From Salinarchaeum laminariae (GTDB lineage Archaea > Halobacteriota > Halobacteria > Halobacteriales > Salinarchaeaceae): a DNA stretch of 64,000 nucleotides. Of the stretch, positions 44,777-54,097 are shown piece by piece. The notes beneath the pieces were generated by a model, which ran no database searches, was not told where the DNA came from, and saw only the letters and a program-made list of their open reading frames with translations. The position numbers and the translations under genes are program-made. The stretch's first letter is position 1. Every line of letters begins with the position of its first letter. Location: assembly GCF_023204835.1 (NCBI RefSeq), contig NZ_CP096270.1:2558907-2622906 (forward strand). The letters run 5' to 3'.

Positions 44777-46756
44777 TCAGTCAGTTCGCGGAGCTGCCGC
44801 TTCTGCGTCTGCCTCTTCGTAAATGTCCTCGATCAGGCGGTCGTACCGGCTCTCGATCTTCGCACGGCGCTTTTTGAGGGTTGGCGTCATGAGCCCGTTG
44901 TCCTCGGTGAACTCCGAGGGAACGAGCCGGAAATCGCCGATCTGTTCGTGTGGCTCGAACCGCTCGTTGATCCGGTCGACCTCGGTCTGGATCCGGTTGC
45001 GAACGGCGTCGTTCTGACAGACCGCCTCGGGATCCGCTGGGAGGTCCACGCCACTGCGGTCGGCCCATCGCCGGATCGCGTCGAAATTCGGCACGAGGAG
45101 TGCGCCAACGTACTTTCGGTCGTCACCGACCACCATCGACTGTTCGACGACGTCGCTGTCGACGAACGCGTCCTCGATCGGTGCCGGTGCGACGTTCTTC
45201 CCGGTTCGGAGCACGAGCATCTGCTTGCTGCGCTCGTGGAAGGAGAGGTAGCCATCCGGACGTTTCGTCACGATGTCGCCGGTCCGGAAGTAGCCGTCCT
45301 CGGTGAACGCCGTCTCGGTCTCTTTGGGCATGTTCCAGTAGCCGTCTGTCACGTTGGGCCCGTCGATCAGCAACTCGCCGGTCTCGCCGAACACGTTAGT
45401 CACCTCGTCGTCGAGCACGACCGACGTGTCGATCTCGACGTCCACGTCGACGAGCGGCGGGCCGATCGTCCCGGTCTTCACCGACTCGGCGGGGTTCGCG
45501 GTGACGACCGGCGACGCCTCCGTCAGACCGTACCCCTCACAGATCGGCAGCCCCATACCGTGATAGATCGTGCAGAGTTCTTCGGAGAGCGTGCCGCCGC
45601 CGCTGACGAGCAACTCGACGTTGCCCCCGAGCGCATCGCGCACGTCCGAGAACACGAGTCTGTCTGCGAGCCAGTACCGGCCGCGAGTACCGAGTCCGGG
45701 GCGTTCTGCCTGGTGGTACTCGCGGGCGACGTCCGTCGCCCACTCGAAGATCCGCTCCTTGATCGAGGACTCGGCGGCCTCCTCGCGAATGGCGTCGTAC
45801 ATCTTCTCGTAGACGCGGGGGACGCTCGTGGCACTGGTGGGCTCGAACAGCGCGAAGTCATCCTTTAGCGTGTCCGGGCTTTCGGCGTAGCAGACTGTCC
45901 CACCGACGGCGAATATGACGAAGTGGCCGGCGAGACGCTCGAAGACGTGGGCGAGTGGGAGATACGAGACAGTTCGCGTCGTCCGGTCGATGACCGGGGT
46001 CGAGTAGTGTTTGTCGGATCGCTTCCCGTGACGTCTGCGGACCTGGCTGACGTTCGAACGGAAGTTCCGGTGAGTCAGTCGGACGCCTTTGGGCTGGCCG
46101 GTCGTTCCAGACGTGTAGACGAGACTCGCGAGATCGTCGGGGTCGCGCTCGTCGAGCCACGCCTCGTAGCTGGCCTCGTCGAAACACTCCTGTCCCCGCT
46201 CGTAGATGTCGCCAAGTTCGTAGACGTGATCGCGCTCTGCGTGGTCACCGTCGAGTGGCTCCATCGAGACGATCCACTCGAGGGCCAGCCCGTCGGCGAT
46301 CTCGAGTACGCGTTCGAGGAGCGTCTCGTTTTCCACCACGACGCCTGTCGCGCCCGGATCCTCGAGCAAGTACTCCACCTGATCGGGCGAGGAGCTCTTG
46401 TAGACGGTCGTGACCACGCCACCGGCCGCCATGATCGCGAAATCGGAGTGTGCCCACTCCAGGCGAGTGTCGGCGAAGATCCCAACCCGGTCGCCGGGAT
46501 CGATACCCAGATCGCGAAACCCAGCGGCGAGATTGCTCACGACGTCTCGCATCTGGTCGTAGGTCAGCGTCTCGTACTCCCCCGCCGCAGGCTCCGGGAT
46601 CGCCGTGGAAGCGAGTGATCTGTCGTAGATTCCGCCCTGGTACCCCTGTGCCTGCCGGTCGGGATACTCCGCCGCCGTTTCCTCCAGCATCACCGGGAGC
46701 GTCGTCATCCTGGTCACCCGATCCGACACCGATCGTTCCGCTTCCACCCCATCCAT
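44777..46756 (-). CDS. Long-chain fatty acyl-CoA synthetase (AMP-forming)
   Basis: The 659-residue ANL-superfamily enzyme activates fatty acids to acyl-CoA with ATP. It carries the P-loop LASLVYTSGTTGQPKGVRLT near residue 215, TVSYLPLAHVFERLAGHFVI, the A5 motif GYGLTEASPVVT near 405, the ATP-ribose motif DGYFRTGDIVTKRPDGYLSF near 500, and the fatty-acid linker region MLVLRTGKNVAPAPIED. It ends LKKRRAKIESRYDRLIEDIY, a normal long-chain form. It may feed the acyl-CoA dehydrogenase encoded at 38106, though they are not in one operon. Confidence 0.93.
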   Translation of the reverse strand: MDGVEAERSVSDRVTRMTTLPVMLEETAAEYPDRQAQGYQGGIYDRSLASTAIPEPAAGEYETLTYDQMRDVVSNLAAGFRDLGIDPGDRVGIFADTRLEWAHSDFAIMAAGGVVTTVYKSSSPDQVEYLLEDPGATGVVVENETLLERVLEIADGLALEWIVSMEPLDGDHAERDHVYELGDIYERGQECFDEASYEAWLDERDPDDLASLVYTSGTTGQPKGVRLTHRNFRSNVSQVRRRHGKRSDKHYSTPVIDRTTRTVSYLPLAHVFERLAGHFVIFAVGGTVCYAESPDTLKDDFALFEPTSATSVPRVYEKMYDAIREEAAESSIKERIFEWATDVAREYHQAERPGLGTRGRYWLADRLVFSDVRDALGGNVELLVSGGGTLSEELCTIYHGMGLPICEGYGLTEASPVVTANPAESVKTGTIGPPLVDVDVEIDTSVVLDDEVTNVFGETGELLIDGPNVTDGYWNMPKETETAFTEDGYFRTGDIVTKRPDGYLSFHERSKQMLVLRTGKNVAPAPIEDAFVDSDVVEQSMVVGDDRKYVGALLVPNFDAIRRWADRSGVDLPADPEAVCQNDAVRNRIQTEVDRINERFEPHEQIGDFRLVPSEFTEDNGLMTPTLKKRRAKIESRYDRLIEDIYEEADAEAAAPRTD

Positions 46757-46896
46757 ACTGCGACCACAGAAACCCCAATGATAAAAAATGATGGTACAAC
46801 GAGTGTCGATATCGGGCGGTAGGAAACCTGATGGAACGATATAGCAGTTTCACCCAGTCGATCAGAATAGGAGGAGCGAGTGGGGATCGGCCGTAC

Positions 46897-47841
46897 TCAC
46901 CGGTTCCGGCTAACGGGGAACGCCACCCGATCCGGCGCGTCGTTGCACCGCTCGAGGATCCGCTCGTAGAGTTCGTTTCTGACCGACTGGCTCTTCTTGG
47001 GGTGGACGAGGTAACGCAAGCGAAGCTCCACCCAGCTCTCCTGTTGAACGACGTTGACCGAGGGGCGCTCGCGGACCTCGAGTTCGACGGGCGTCTCAGC
47101 CAGCACCGCTCGGTACTGGTCGACGCGACGAGCCATCTCGTCGCCGAGGAACTCGTCGGCCTCCTCGACCATCACCGAGCGAGCGAACTCGAGATCGGTC
47201 TCGTAGGCGACCTGAACCGTCAACTCGTTCCAGACGTACGGGAAGTCGTCCCAGGAGAAGTTGTAGACCTGCGTCGACAACACAGTGCTGTTGGGTACTG
47301 TAACAAGCCGGCCCGAGGGCTGATTACCCGAGATTAGTTCGCCACCGACCTCCCAGAGCGTAGTGACGAGTAAGTCCACGTCGATCACGTCGCCTTTCGC
47401 GTCATCGATACGAACCCGATCGCCGACGCGATAGGGCTGTTTGACCGTGATGTACGCCCACCCGATCAGCGAGGCGAGGGGCTGTTGGAGTGCGAAGGTG
47501 ATCGCGAAGCCGACGACGCTCAGGGAGACCATGAGACCGAGCCATCGCTGAGTGAGCAACCCGAGCAACGCGAGGACGGCGGCGAGGAAGATGCCGAGCC
47601 GAACGATCGTGAGCAGGCGATGCGCACGCGACTTGGAGGGTGTAGTTGCGACGATTGCGCGCGAGGCGAGCAGATAAAGCCCGTAGGCTCCGGCGACGAT
47701 TCCAGCACCGACGACCACCTTCCAGCCGAGCGAGTCCAGGAGTCTGGTCGAACCTGGCGCCGAGAGCATCGAGAGTAACGCACCGGAAATTGCGAGGAGG
47801 CCCGCCAGAATCAGGAGCCCCATGCCAACCGTGCGCTTCAC
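46897..47841 (-). CDS. MscS-type mechanosensitive channel
   Basis: A 314-residue small-conductance mechanosensitive channel. Three or four N-terminal helices are visible, the pore-lining one being MVSLSVVGFAITFALQQPLA (about residues 109-128), followed by the beta domain entry VKQPYRVGDRVRIDDAKGDV and RLVTVPNSTVLSTQVYNFS. The cytoplasmic vestibule continues to the end. It releases solutes upon hypo-osmotic shock, important for a halophile. Start is GTG at 47841, with ATG at 47823 as alternative; the latter would begin directly in the first helix. Confidence 0.9.
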   Translation of the reverse strand: MKRTVGMGLLILAGLLAISGALLSMLSAPGSTRLLDSLGWKVVVGAGIVAGAYGLYLLASRAIVATTPSKSRAHRLLTIVRLGIFLAAVLALLGLLTQRWLGLMVSLSVVGFAITFALQQPLASLIGWAYITVKQPYRVGDRVRIDDAKGDVIDVDLLVTTLWEVGGELISGNQPSGRLVTVPNSTVLSTQVYNFSWDDFPYVWNELTVQVAYETDLEFARSVMVEEADEFLGDEMARRVDQYRAVLAETPVELEVRERPSVNVVQQESWVELRLRYLVHPKKSQSVRNELYERILERCNDAPDRVAFPVSRNR

Positions 47842-47910
47842 GGAGTTTCCGAGGGACGGTCGTCACAAAGCTGTTGTCCACCGAAACGAAGACGATTGCG
47901 CTGAGACACT

Positions 47911-48336
47911 CTAGAAGCCGATGCTGCTCGTCGATCCCGGCATTCCGCCGTCCCCGTCGTCACCATCGTCGATGCCGCCTTCGTGCAGGAAGGTGTAGTT
48001 CTCGTCGACGAGCACGACGTCACCGTCCTCGCACGCCACCTCCACGTGGGGGAGCGTGGTGTCCTTCGCGTCGCCGTTGTCGCAAAAGCCAGAGCAGGTG
48101 TCGAACGTCGAGCCGTGTTTGGCACAGACGATCTCGCCCTCGCGGTAGATCACACCGAAGCCCCGATCGAGGCGGAAATCCTCGTGGGTGCATCGGTTGT
48201 GCCACGCTTCGACGCCGTCCTCACAGGGGACGAGGATGACCTCCTCTTTCACGCCGTAGTCGTCGGCGACGGTGAACAGGAAGGAACCCTCCTCGTCGAC
48301 GTGCTCGACCGTCGTGAGCATCGCCTGGGCTGCCAT
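47911..48336 (-). CDS. Rieske [2Fe-2S] domain protein
   Basis: A 141-residue soluble ferredoxin-like Rieske protein. The cluster ligands are in NRCTHEDFRLD (C-x-H) and IVCAKHGSTFDTCSGFC (C-x-x-H), about 18 residues apart, with the lid PHVEVACEDGDVVLV. The acidic Asp/Gly C-terminal tail is dispensable-looking. It has no membrane anchor, so it resembles the ferredoxins of dioxygenases or a nitrite-reductase-small-subunit-like protein rather than the respiratory type. Partner oxygenase not visible. Start ATG at 48336 or 48321. Confidence 0.88.
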   Translation of the reverse strand: MAAQAMLTTVEHVDEEGSFLFTVADDYGVKEEVILVPCEDGVEAWHNRCTHEDFRLDRGFGVIYREGEIVCAKHGSTFDTCSGFCDNGDAKDTTLPHVEVACEDGDVVLVDENYTFLHEGGIDDGDDGDGGMPGSTSSIGF

Positions 48337-48497
48337 TGTCGGCGAGTCGGACCGAATCGTACTAACCCTGACGACCGCCAGTCTGGACGGGCACCGTGGC
48401 GCCACTCGGTAGCGGGCGGATCCGGACGATACAGGGAAACCACAGGCGGTGGATCCGATCCGTCGGCAAACCCCGAGGGGACCGACACGCAGTCCAG

Positions 48498-49901
48498 TTA
48501 CTCCGGCACGGTATCTGCACGCGGGAGTCGGAGCCGGATCGAGTTCCCCACGGGATCACGACTGGCGAAGGTAACGTCGCCGTCGGAGAGATCGACGATC
48601 CAGTATACCAGCCACAGCCCGAGGCCGGACGTGTGATAGACGTCGTCCATCGCCCAGTCGCCAGTGAGCACGCGGTGCTCGACCTCGGGAATCGGCGGAC
48701 ACTCATCGCGAACCGTGATCTCGGCGGAGTCGTCGCTCGCAATCGCGGAGATGGAGACTGTTGTATCGTCGTCCACAGCGTTCTCGATGGCGTTCTCGAC
48801 CAGCTCGACGATAGCGAGCTCGAGCTCCCTCAGGGAGCTCACGGCCAGGGACGCTGGGATGTCCGTCTCGACAGTCGTCGACGGATGCCGTTCTCGGATC
48901 TTCGAGACTGCAGCGTCGACCGTCTCGGTGACGTCGAGGGGGATCGGCACCGCTGGCGACGTGAGAAGTTCGATGATCTCTCGTTGCTTGTCGGCACTAT
49001 CGATGAGATCCGCCGCTTGCGTACGGATTATCTCGGCACGGCCGACGGCGGGCTCGGATCCGTCTTCGACGATCATCTCGGCGTTGCCGGCGATGACCGA
49101 CATGTCGTTGCGGAGATTGTGGCGGAGGAGGTTGTCCATCACGACGAGCTGGCGCTCTCGTCGGCGTCGGTCCGTGACGTCGCGAGCGAACCCGACGATC
49201 CGGACGACCTCGCCGTCCTCGACGATCGGCTCGCCCTGGACCCACACCCAGCGGCCGTAGTTTCGGTCGTGGTTCACCCGATACTCGACGTCGACGGACT
49301 CGCCGTCAGAGATCCGCGCCATCGCCTCGCGAACGCGGTCGCGATCTTCGGGATGGATCGCGTCGATGAACGTCGACGGATCGTCCTCGAGCGTCTCGAC
49401 GGACTCGCCGAACACGTCCTCGTAAGCAGGGTTTACGAAATGTAGCTCCGTCCAGCTTTCGTCGAACATCCAGAGCACGTCACCCACGGTGCCGGCGATC
49501 TCAGACAGTCGTTCCTCCGCAATTTCTCGTTCTCGCTCGGCTTCGACCTGCTCGGTGACGTCCCGCGAGCTGATGACGTAGCCGCCCAGCGCCTCGTCGG
49601 TGACGTTCGAGAAGCGACTCTCCATCCAGACGTACGAGCCGTCGGCGGCCTGGAACCGGTACCTGTGCGTCTCGGTTCGTGGTTCCGACGCGTCGATGAC
49701 CGACTCGAAACAGTTGCGAGCAGCCTCGAGATCGTCCGGATGCACGAGATCGAACACGTTCACGCCCTCGACCGCGTCCGGATCGTACCCCAGAATCCGT
49801 TGGGTCGCAGCGTTAGCGTAGATGAGGCTCCCCGCCTCGTCGACGACGATCACTTTGTCCTGAGAGTATTCGAGCAGGACCGACTCGAGAGTCGTTGCCA
49901 T
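48498..49901 (-). CDS. Histidine kinase with two PAS domains
   Basis: A 467-residue soluble sensor kinase. PAS1 (about residues 8-120: KVIVVDEAGSLIYANAATQR, YVISSRDVTEQVEAERER), PAS2 (about 128-250: VLWMFDESWTELHFVNPAYE, VGFARDVTDRRRRE), the phosphoacceptor helix MDNLLRHNLRNDMSVIAGNA near 268, and HATPase_c (LVENAIENAVDDDT, GLGLWLVYW). The HNLRND variant of the H box is frequent in haloarchaeal kinases. It is a stand-alone gene divergent from the small membrane gene at 49992. Confidence 0.9.
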   Translation of the reverse strand: MATTLESVLLEYSQDKVIVVDEAGSLIYANAATQRILGYDPDAVEGVNVFDLVHPDDLEAARNCFESVIDASEPRTETHRYRFQAADGSYVWMESRFSNVTDEALGGYVISSRDVTEQVEAEREREIAEERLSEIAGTVGDVLWMFDESWTELHFVNPAYEDVFGESVETLEDDPSTFIDAIHPEDRDRVREAMARISDGESVDVEYRVNHDRNYGRWVWVQGEPIVEDGEVVRIVGFARDVTDRRRRERQLVVMDNLLRHNLRNDMSVIAGNAEMIVEDGSEPAVGRAEIIRTQAADLIDSADKQREIIELLTSPAVPIPLDVTETVDAAVSKIRERHPSTTVETDIPASLAVSSLRELELAIVELVENAIENAVDDDTTVSISAIASDDSAEITVRDECPPIPEVEHRVLTGDWAMDDVYHTSGLGLWLVYWIVDLSDGDVTFASRDPVGNSIRLRLPRADTVPE

Positions 49902-49991
49902 CTGACGTCCACGACTATGTGTGGAATCGTTATAAATCCGATCGCCGCGCGAGGCCGGGATTTACAATCTGTGCCCCTCTGGCACAGTCCG

Positions 49992-50264
49992 ATGTCACTT
50001 ACAGACGTGCTCGGCGATCTGGTACAGACGGTGATTACCTTCGCCGTCCTGATCGGCCTCGCAATCGTGGCGTTCTACGTAACCGTCTTCGTCGTCTCGA
50101 CGGGAGCGGGACTGGCCGGCTACGATCCCAGCGGTGACTTCGTGGTTTTGTCGGCATCGATTCTCGTGGTCGCTGCGCTGCTCGGTGGAATTCCGTTCGG
50201 CGGTGCGGGGCAGACCGCGTCCGATACGAGTGACGACGATCAGCCAGCCGCTGGGTTCGAGTAA
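49992..50264 (+). CDS. Small two-helix membrane protein next to an ABC exporter
   Basis: Ninety residues from ATG at 49992. Helices at about residues 10-35 (VQTVITFAVLIGLAIVAFYV) and 50-68 (FVVLSASILVVAALLGGIPF), then an acidic tail ending SDDDQPAAGFE. It is convergent with the ABC exporter operon on the other strand, 116 bases away. A decayed second copy, recognisable by the same tail, lies at about 53290-53454 beside a decayed second exporter copy. Conservation of this pairing in the duplication hints that they act together. Function unknown. Confidence 0.72.
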   Translation: MSLTDVLGDLVQTVITFAVLIGLAIVAFYVTVFVVSTGAGLAGYDPSGDFVVLSASILVVAALLGGIPFGGAGQTASDTSDDDQPAAGFE

Positions 50265-50380
50265 GGCCGCGGAAGCGTCGAAGTCTGCGAGGGCAGGCTG
50301 CGGGACCACGGGGAAGAAGCGACACCAGACCGGTGGACGGTGGGCGCAACGACGGTACCTGTGACCAGGGCCAGATTTGC

Positions 50381-51199
50381 CTACAGATCCGACCGTGCGA
50401 ACTCCCGATACCCCAGCACCATCGGAACGACGATCCAACCCAGCATCACGGCCAGTGCCATCGGCGGCGCGGTAAACCACTCTGAGCCGAACTGCGCAAC
50501 GGGAGAGATGACCCCGGAGCCGAGACCGTCGCCCAGCAGATACACGTACGCTGTACTCGGATCGAGAAGTTTCGCGAACACGGCCCAGTCGGGCGGATCC
50601 TCGAGTGGCGTTCCCTGGAACCGGAAGAGCACCAGCACGAGGAGATTGACGAGCGTGAGCCAGAACATCACGAGGACGACGTAGGCACCGAACGCCCCTG
50701 CAGTCACCCGGCGAGAAGCCGTCGTCGCCATCGAGAGCCCGATCGCGATGCCGACGAAGACAAGTCCGTAGAGTATCGTGAGCAGCGAGAACCCCAGATA
50801 TTGGAGCGGCGCAAACGATCCGTAGCGGATCGCCACCAGTGGCGCTGCGACGGCGAGGCCGATGGCGGTCGGGACGGCGAGCACGATCGAACGCCCGACG
50901 AACTTGCCGATCGCGACGTCCCGACGGCTGTGGGGCAGAGATAGGAGCAACGAGATGCTCCCGGACTCGCGCTCCGTGATCACCGCCTTGTACCCGAGTA
51001 CGATGCCGACGAGCGGGAGGAAGAGTCCGAGGACCTCACCGCTGAGTGCCAGGAACGTATCGAACTCAGCGTCACCGAGCCGTGGAACGAAATAGGTCAG
51101 TCCGAGGAAAAAGACCAGAAAGACCCCGGAGAGGAGCCAGACGCTCTTGGCCCGCGCGGCGTCCCGTACGTCCTTGCGGGCGATCGCCTGCCAGCTCAC
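50381..51199 (-). CDS. ABC exporter permease (NosY-like), second permease of the locus
   Basis: A 272-residue permease with six helices. It begins WQAIARKDVRDAARAKSVWL and has the family motif GYKAVITERESGSISLLLSL followed by PHSRRDVAIGKFVGRSIVLA (about residues 70-110). The two permeases of this locus share this motif. It is the third gene after the ATPase (52163) and first permease (51345), with a 145-base gap that may hold an internal promoter. The C-terminal third of this gene also exists as a fragment in the decayed copy at 54391. Confidence 0.87.
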   Translation of the reverse strand: MSWQAIARKDVRDAARAKSVWLLSGVFLVFFLGLTYFVPRLGDAEFDTFLALSGEVLGLFLPLVGIVLGYKAVITERESGSISLLLSLPHSRRDVAIGKFVGRSIVLAVPTAIGLAVAAPLVAIRYGSFAPLQYLGFSLLTILYGLVFVGIAIGLSMATTASRRVTAGAFGAYVVLVMFWLTLVNLLVLVLFRFQGTPLEDPPDWAVFAKLLDPSTAYVYLLGDGLGSGVISPVAQFGSEWFTAPPMALAVMLGWIVVPMVLGYREFARSDL

Positions 51200-51344
51200 G
51201 AGGAGTCACCCCCTCTTGCCGATCGAGTATCAGGGTCCGTAATTGTGGAATGCTCCACACCAATGAAACACATCGTTCCAGTGAAACGCTCGCTCAGTCG
51301 ACCACCGCGCCGATCGTCGATCCATGACGTGTGACGTGATCCGT

Positions 51345-52163
51345 TCATAGGTCGGTGGACTGGAACCGCAGGTAGCCGAGCGTGATCGGGACGATCGCCC
51401 ATGCGATGAGCAGGGCCAGGGCGACCCACTCGCCGAGGTACCACGCGGCGTCGGGTCCGAGATACGGTCCGTCCGAGGCGCCGCCGTAGAATCCCTCGAC
51501 GACCCGTTCGTAGAGCAGTCCCGGCGTTGCGCCGTGGACGAACAGCGCCCACTCCGGCAGCCCGCCGCTCGCGAGGCCGACCCGCTCCAGAGCGACGCTG
51601 AACAGCGGCTGGAGCTGTGGCCAGACCACGACCAGCACGAAGAACGTGCCGAAGGCGCCGGCCGTCGCGAGGTGTTCCGACGTCGTCAGCGTGGATATCG
51701 CCAGCGCGATTCCCACGAATGCGAGTCCGAAGCAAACCGTGACGAGGAGATAGGACGCCAGCACAAGGGGCTCCAGCGTGCCGAAGGGATAGTACACGAG
51801 CAACGCGCCGAGGACGATTCCCACCGAGACCGCGACTGCGAGCAGCCCGCCACGGCCGACCAGCTTCCCGACCACCACGTCGCGGCGGCTGTGTGGTAGG
51901 GAGAGCAGCAGATTCAGGCGTCCCGACGTGCGCTCGCCCACGATCGCCTTGTAGCCCAGCATGATACCGAGCAGGGGCAGGAGAAGCGTCACGGCATCCA
52001 CCATCGAGCTCGGCAGGTCGCTGGTCGTCGGCGCCTCGACACTCAGCGGCAGCATGTACCCGCCGAACACGAACGCGATCGCCACGATACCGAGAAACCA
52101 CCGGAACGTTCGGGAGTCCAGCACCGCCCGTGCGTCCTTCTTGGCGATCGTCCGCCACGTCAT
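51345..52163 (-). CDS. ABC exporter permease (NosY-like), first permease of the locus
   Basis: The 272-residue permease starts at the ATG that overlaps the ATPase stop (TGATG). It reads TWRTIAKKDARAVLDSRTFR, then six helices with GYKAIVGERTSGRLNLLLSL and PHSRRDVVVGKLVGRGGLLA near residues 72-110. It is paralogous to the permease at 50381, so the exporter is probably a heterodimer of permeases with two copies of one ATPase. The substrate is unknown. Confidence 0.88.
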   Translation of the reverse strand: MTWRTIAKKDARAVLDSRTFRWFLGIVAIAFVFGGYMLPLSVEAPTTSDLPSSMVDAVTLLLPLLGIMLGYKAIVGERTSGRLNLLLSLPHSRRDVVVGKLVGRGGLLAVAVSVGIVLGALLVYYPFGTLEPLVLASYLLVTVCFGLAFVGIALAISTLTTSEHLATAGAFGTFFVLVVVWPQLQPLFSVALERVGLASGGLPEWALFVHGATPGLLYERVVEGFYGGASDGPYLGPDAAWYLGEWVALALLIAWAIVPITLGYLRFQSTDL

Positions 52164-53077
52164 CACTCGCCCCCTCCGGTGTACTCGACGAAGAGGTCCT
52201 CGAGGGAGGGCTCCTCGGTCTCGAAGTTCAGCACGTCCACGCCGACATCGTCGAGGCCCACGAGCACGTCCATCTTCGCGTCGTTCGAGCAGGTGACGAC
52301 GATCTGACTCGGCTCGGACTCGATCCACGCGGACTCGACGCCCGCGATCGCCTCGATCCGTCCGACCTCGACGCGTTCGATATCGTCGACGGTGATCAGG
52401 AGTTTCGTTCCGCCGCCGACGGACTGACGGAGGCCGTCGATCGTGTCGATCGCTGCCAATTCGCCGTCGTGGAGGATCCCGACCCGATCACACACGGCCT
52501 CGACCTGCTCGAGAATGTGGCTCGAGAAGAAGATCGTCGTGCCGCGTTCGTTCTCCTCGCGGATGATCTCGCGCATCGCACGCGCACCGCGGGGGTCCAG
52601 CCCCGTCGTCGGCTCGTCGAGGATCAGCAGATCCGGCTCACCCACGAGCGCCATCCCGAGGACGAGCCGCTGGGCCATCCCCTTCGAGTAGCCACCGGCC
52701 TTCCGATCCGCGGCATCCTCGATACCGACGCGTTCCAAGATTTCCATCGGCTCACCGCCAGCGTCCTTGCTCTCCATCGCGAAGAGCACGTGCTGTCGTC
52801 CGGTGAGCCGGTCGTACAACTCGTAGCCCTCAGGGAGCACGCCCATGCGCTCTCGCGCAGCGACACTCGCGCGCTGGCAGTCGTGCCCGAAGATCTCGAC
52901 CTGCCCGGTGTTCGGTCGGACGAAGTCGAGAAAGACGTTGATCATCGTCGACTTGCCCGCGCCGTTCGGACCGAGGAAGCCGAAAATCTCGCCCTCCTCG
53001 ACCGTGAGGTCGACGCGATCGAGCGCTGTGAGAGTGCCGTAGCGCTTGGAAACCTCGCGTGCCTGAATGGCGGCCAT
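52163..53077 (-). CDS. ABC exporter ATPase
   Basis: A 304-residue ATPase. MAAIQAREVSKRYGTLTALD opens the fold; Walker A FGFLGPNGAGKSTMINVFLD (about residues 33-52), signature GYSKGMAQRLVLGMALV (S-K-G-M variant), Walker B LLILDEPTTGLDPRG, switch FFSSHILEQVEAV, and a C-terminal ETEEPSLEDLFVEYTGG. The promoter region to the right (TTATAGGC at about 53100-53107) is also present in the decayed copy at 54845. First gene of the exporter operon. Confidence 0.92.
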   Translation of the reverse strand: MAAIQAREVSKRYGTLTALDRVDLTVEEGEIFGFLGPNGAGKSTMINVFLDFVRPNTGQVEIFGHDCQRASVAARERMGVLPEGYELYDRLTGRQHVLFAMESKDAGGEPMEILERVGIEDAADRKAGGYSKGMAQRLVLGMALVGEPDLLILDEPTTGLDPRGARAMREIIREENERGTTIFFSSHILEQVEAVCDRVGILHDGELAAIDTIDGLRQSVGGGTKLLITVDDIERVEVGRIEAIAGVESAWIESEPSQIVVTCSNDAKMDVLVGLDDVGVDVLNFETEEPSLEDLFVEYTGGGE

Positions 53078-53289
53078 GTACCTAGGCTTCCTTGATTTGT
53101 TATAGGCTTTAAGCAGTGTTTCTGTCCGTGCATTCACGGAGTACATCCATCGAGATGTACCGTCTCGGGTAGGTTGTCCCACTTTCCTAAGACACCATTA
53201 CGTTGCAAATTCAGATGGAGTGAGCAGTTGACGTAAAATTCAGCTGAAGGACCTGAATGCATGGGAAGTCGACGTTCTACCAACTATAA

Positions 53290-53454
53290 ATGGCTAGCAA
53301 GAGGAAGATCAGCATCGACTACCCGACCGTAGACCCCGGACTGTGTCTTTTGGGTTGGTAGTGGATGTGCTCCTCAGCTGCGTTCCTTTGGCGAGCAGCG
53401 CAAGAACATCAGTCGTCGAGTGAGGACGATCAGCCGTCGGCTGGGTTCGAGTAA
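53290..53454 (+). pseudogene. Decayed copy of the small membrane gene at 49992
   Basis: The end AGTGAGGACGATCAGCC... reads S-E-D-D-Q-P-S-A-G-F-E-stop (53419-53454), matching the tail of the gene at 49992. Upstream, GTAGACCCCGGACTGTGTC and CAGCTGCGTTCCTTTGGCG align with the parent after small indels, including a deletion of about 13 bases. The left edge is uncertain. It marks the left part of a duplicated locus. Confidence 0.65.
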
Positions 53455-53515
53455 CGAAGATCAGGAGGACAGTACTGCTTGCTGAGGCGAACGGTCTACT
53501 ACAGTCCGATCGACC

Positions 53516-53764
53516 TCAGTCGTAGACGGTATCTCGAGTGTCGACATCGAGTACGCGGAGTTCGTCGGCCGACCGATCCCAGTCGACGATCGCCCGTCGC
53601 TTCCCGATACGGACGGAGTATTCGTCCCGGCCTTTCAACGGCTTACACATGCGCTCGGGATCGGTTCCTGCAGCCCGAAGCTTCGATCGGATCCGGTCCT
53701 CGACGTCGTTCGGGAGGGACTGCAACCGCTTCTCGACGTCAGGATGTAACAGCACCTGCGGCAT
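53516..53764 (-). CDS. RelE/ParE-family toxin
   Basis: Eighty-two residues: PQVLLHPDVEKRLQSLPNDV, GTDPERMCKPLKGRDEYSVR and IGKRRAIVDWDRSADELRVL. This is the RelE fold with a basic patch (KGRDEYSVRIGKRRAIVDWD) typical of mRNA-interfering or gyrase-poisoning members. It follows the winged-helix gene at 53777 by 12 bases, as a toxin follows its antitoxin. It lies between the two fragments of the duplicated ABC locus, so it was inserted after the duplication or stabilises the region. Confidence 0.85.
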   Translation of the reverse strand: MPQVLLHPDVEKRLQSLPNDVEDRIRSKLRAAGTDPERMCKPLKGRDEYSVRIGKRRAIVDWDRSADELRVLDVDTRDTVYD

Positions 53765-53776
53765 CGATTGGGACGA

Positions 53777-54097
53777 TTACAGCGTCTCCCACTCTTTGGA
53801 GCCCTCGCGGCGATCGATCCGATCCGCAACCGCAGGGTCGAGTTCGGGGGCGACGGTAGCCCACCAGCCGACGGCTCGCGCTCCGAACTCCTTGCGTGAG
53901 ACGGACCCCTCGTCTTCTAATTCGTGGAGCCGGCGGCGAACTGCCTCCGAAGAGAGCTGGACCCCGAACCGCTGGAGTCCATCGGCCACCTCCGTGGTCG
54001 TAAGGACCGGGTCGTCCTCGTAGTCGAAGACCTTGAGGAGTTGCTGATCGGTCGCAGTTTCGGTGAACTGCCCGGAATCGTCGCGACCCTGGCTCAT
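53777..54097 (-). CDS. Winged-helix protein, putative antitoxin of the RelE-like toxin
   Basis: A 106-residue protein. Residues 20-75 form a winged helix: LLKVFDYEDDPVLTTTEVAD, SEAVRRRLHELEDEGSVSRK. The C terminus (WWATVAPELDPAVADRIDRR) could contact the toxin. The gene stands 12 bases before the toxin gene and is transcribed with it. Haloarchaeal RelE toxins are often paired with such HTH partners instead of a classical RelB. The antitoxin role is inferred from gene order. Confidence 0.72.
   Translation of the reverse strand: MSQGRDDSGQFTETATDQQLLKVFDYEDDPVLTTTEVADGLQRFGVQLSSEAVRRRLHELEDEGSVSRKEFGARAVGWWATVAPELDPAVADRIDRREGSKEWETL

Noticed and set aside
50265-50380. A toxin module next to the intact exporter
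   Set aside because: Only 116 bases are present, without any frame.
53078-53290. Insertion-sequence end or transposase remnant right of the exporter ATPase
   Set aside because: The only recognisable signal further right is the decayed small membrane gene; no transposase motif or terminal repeat was found.
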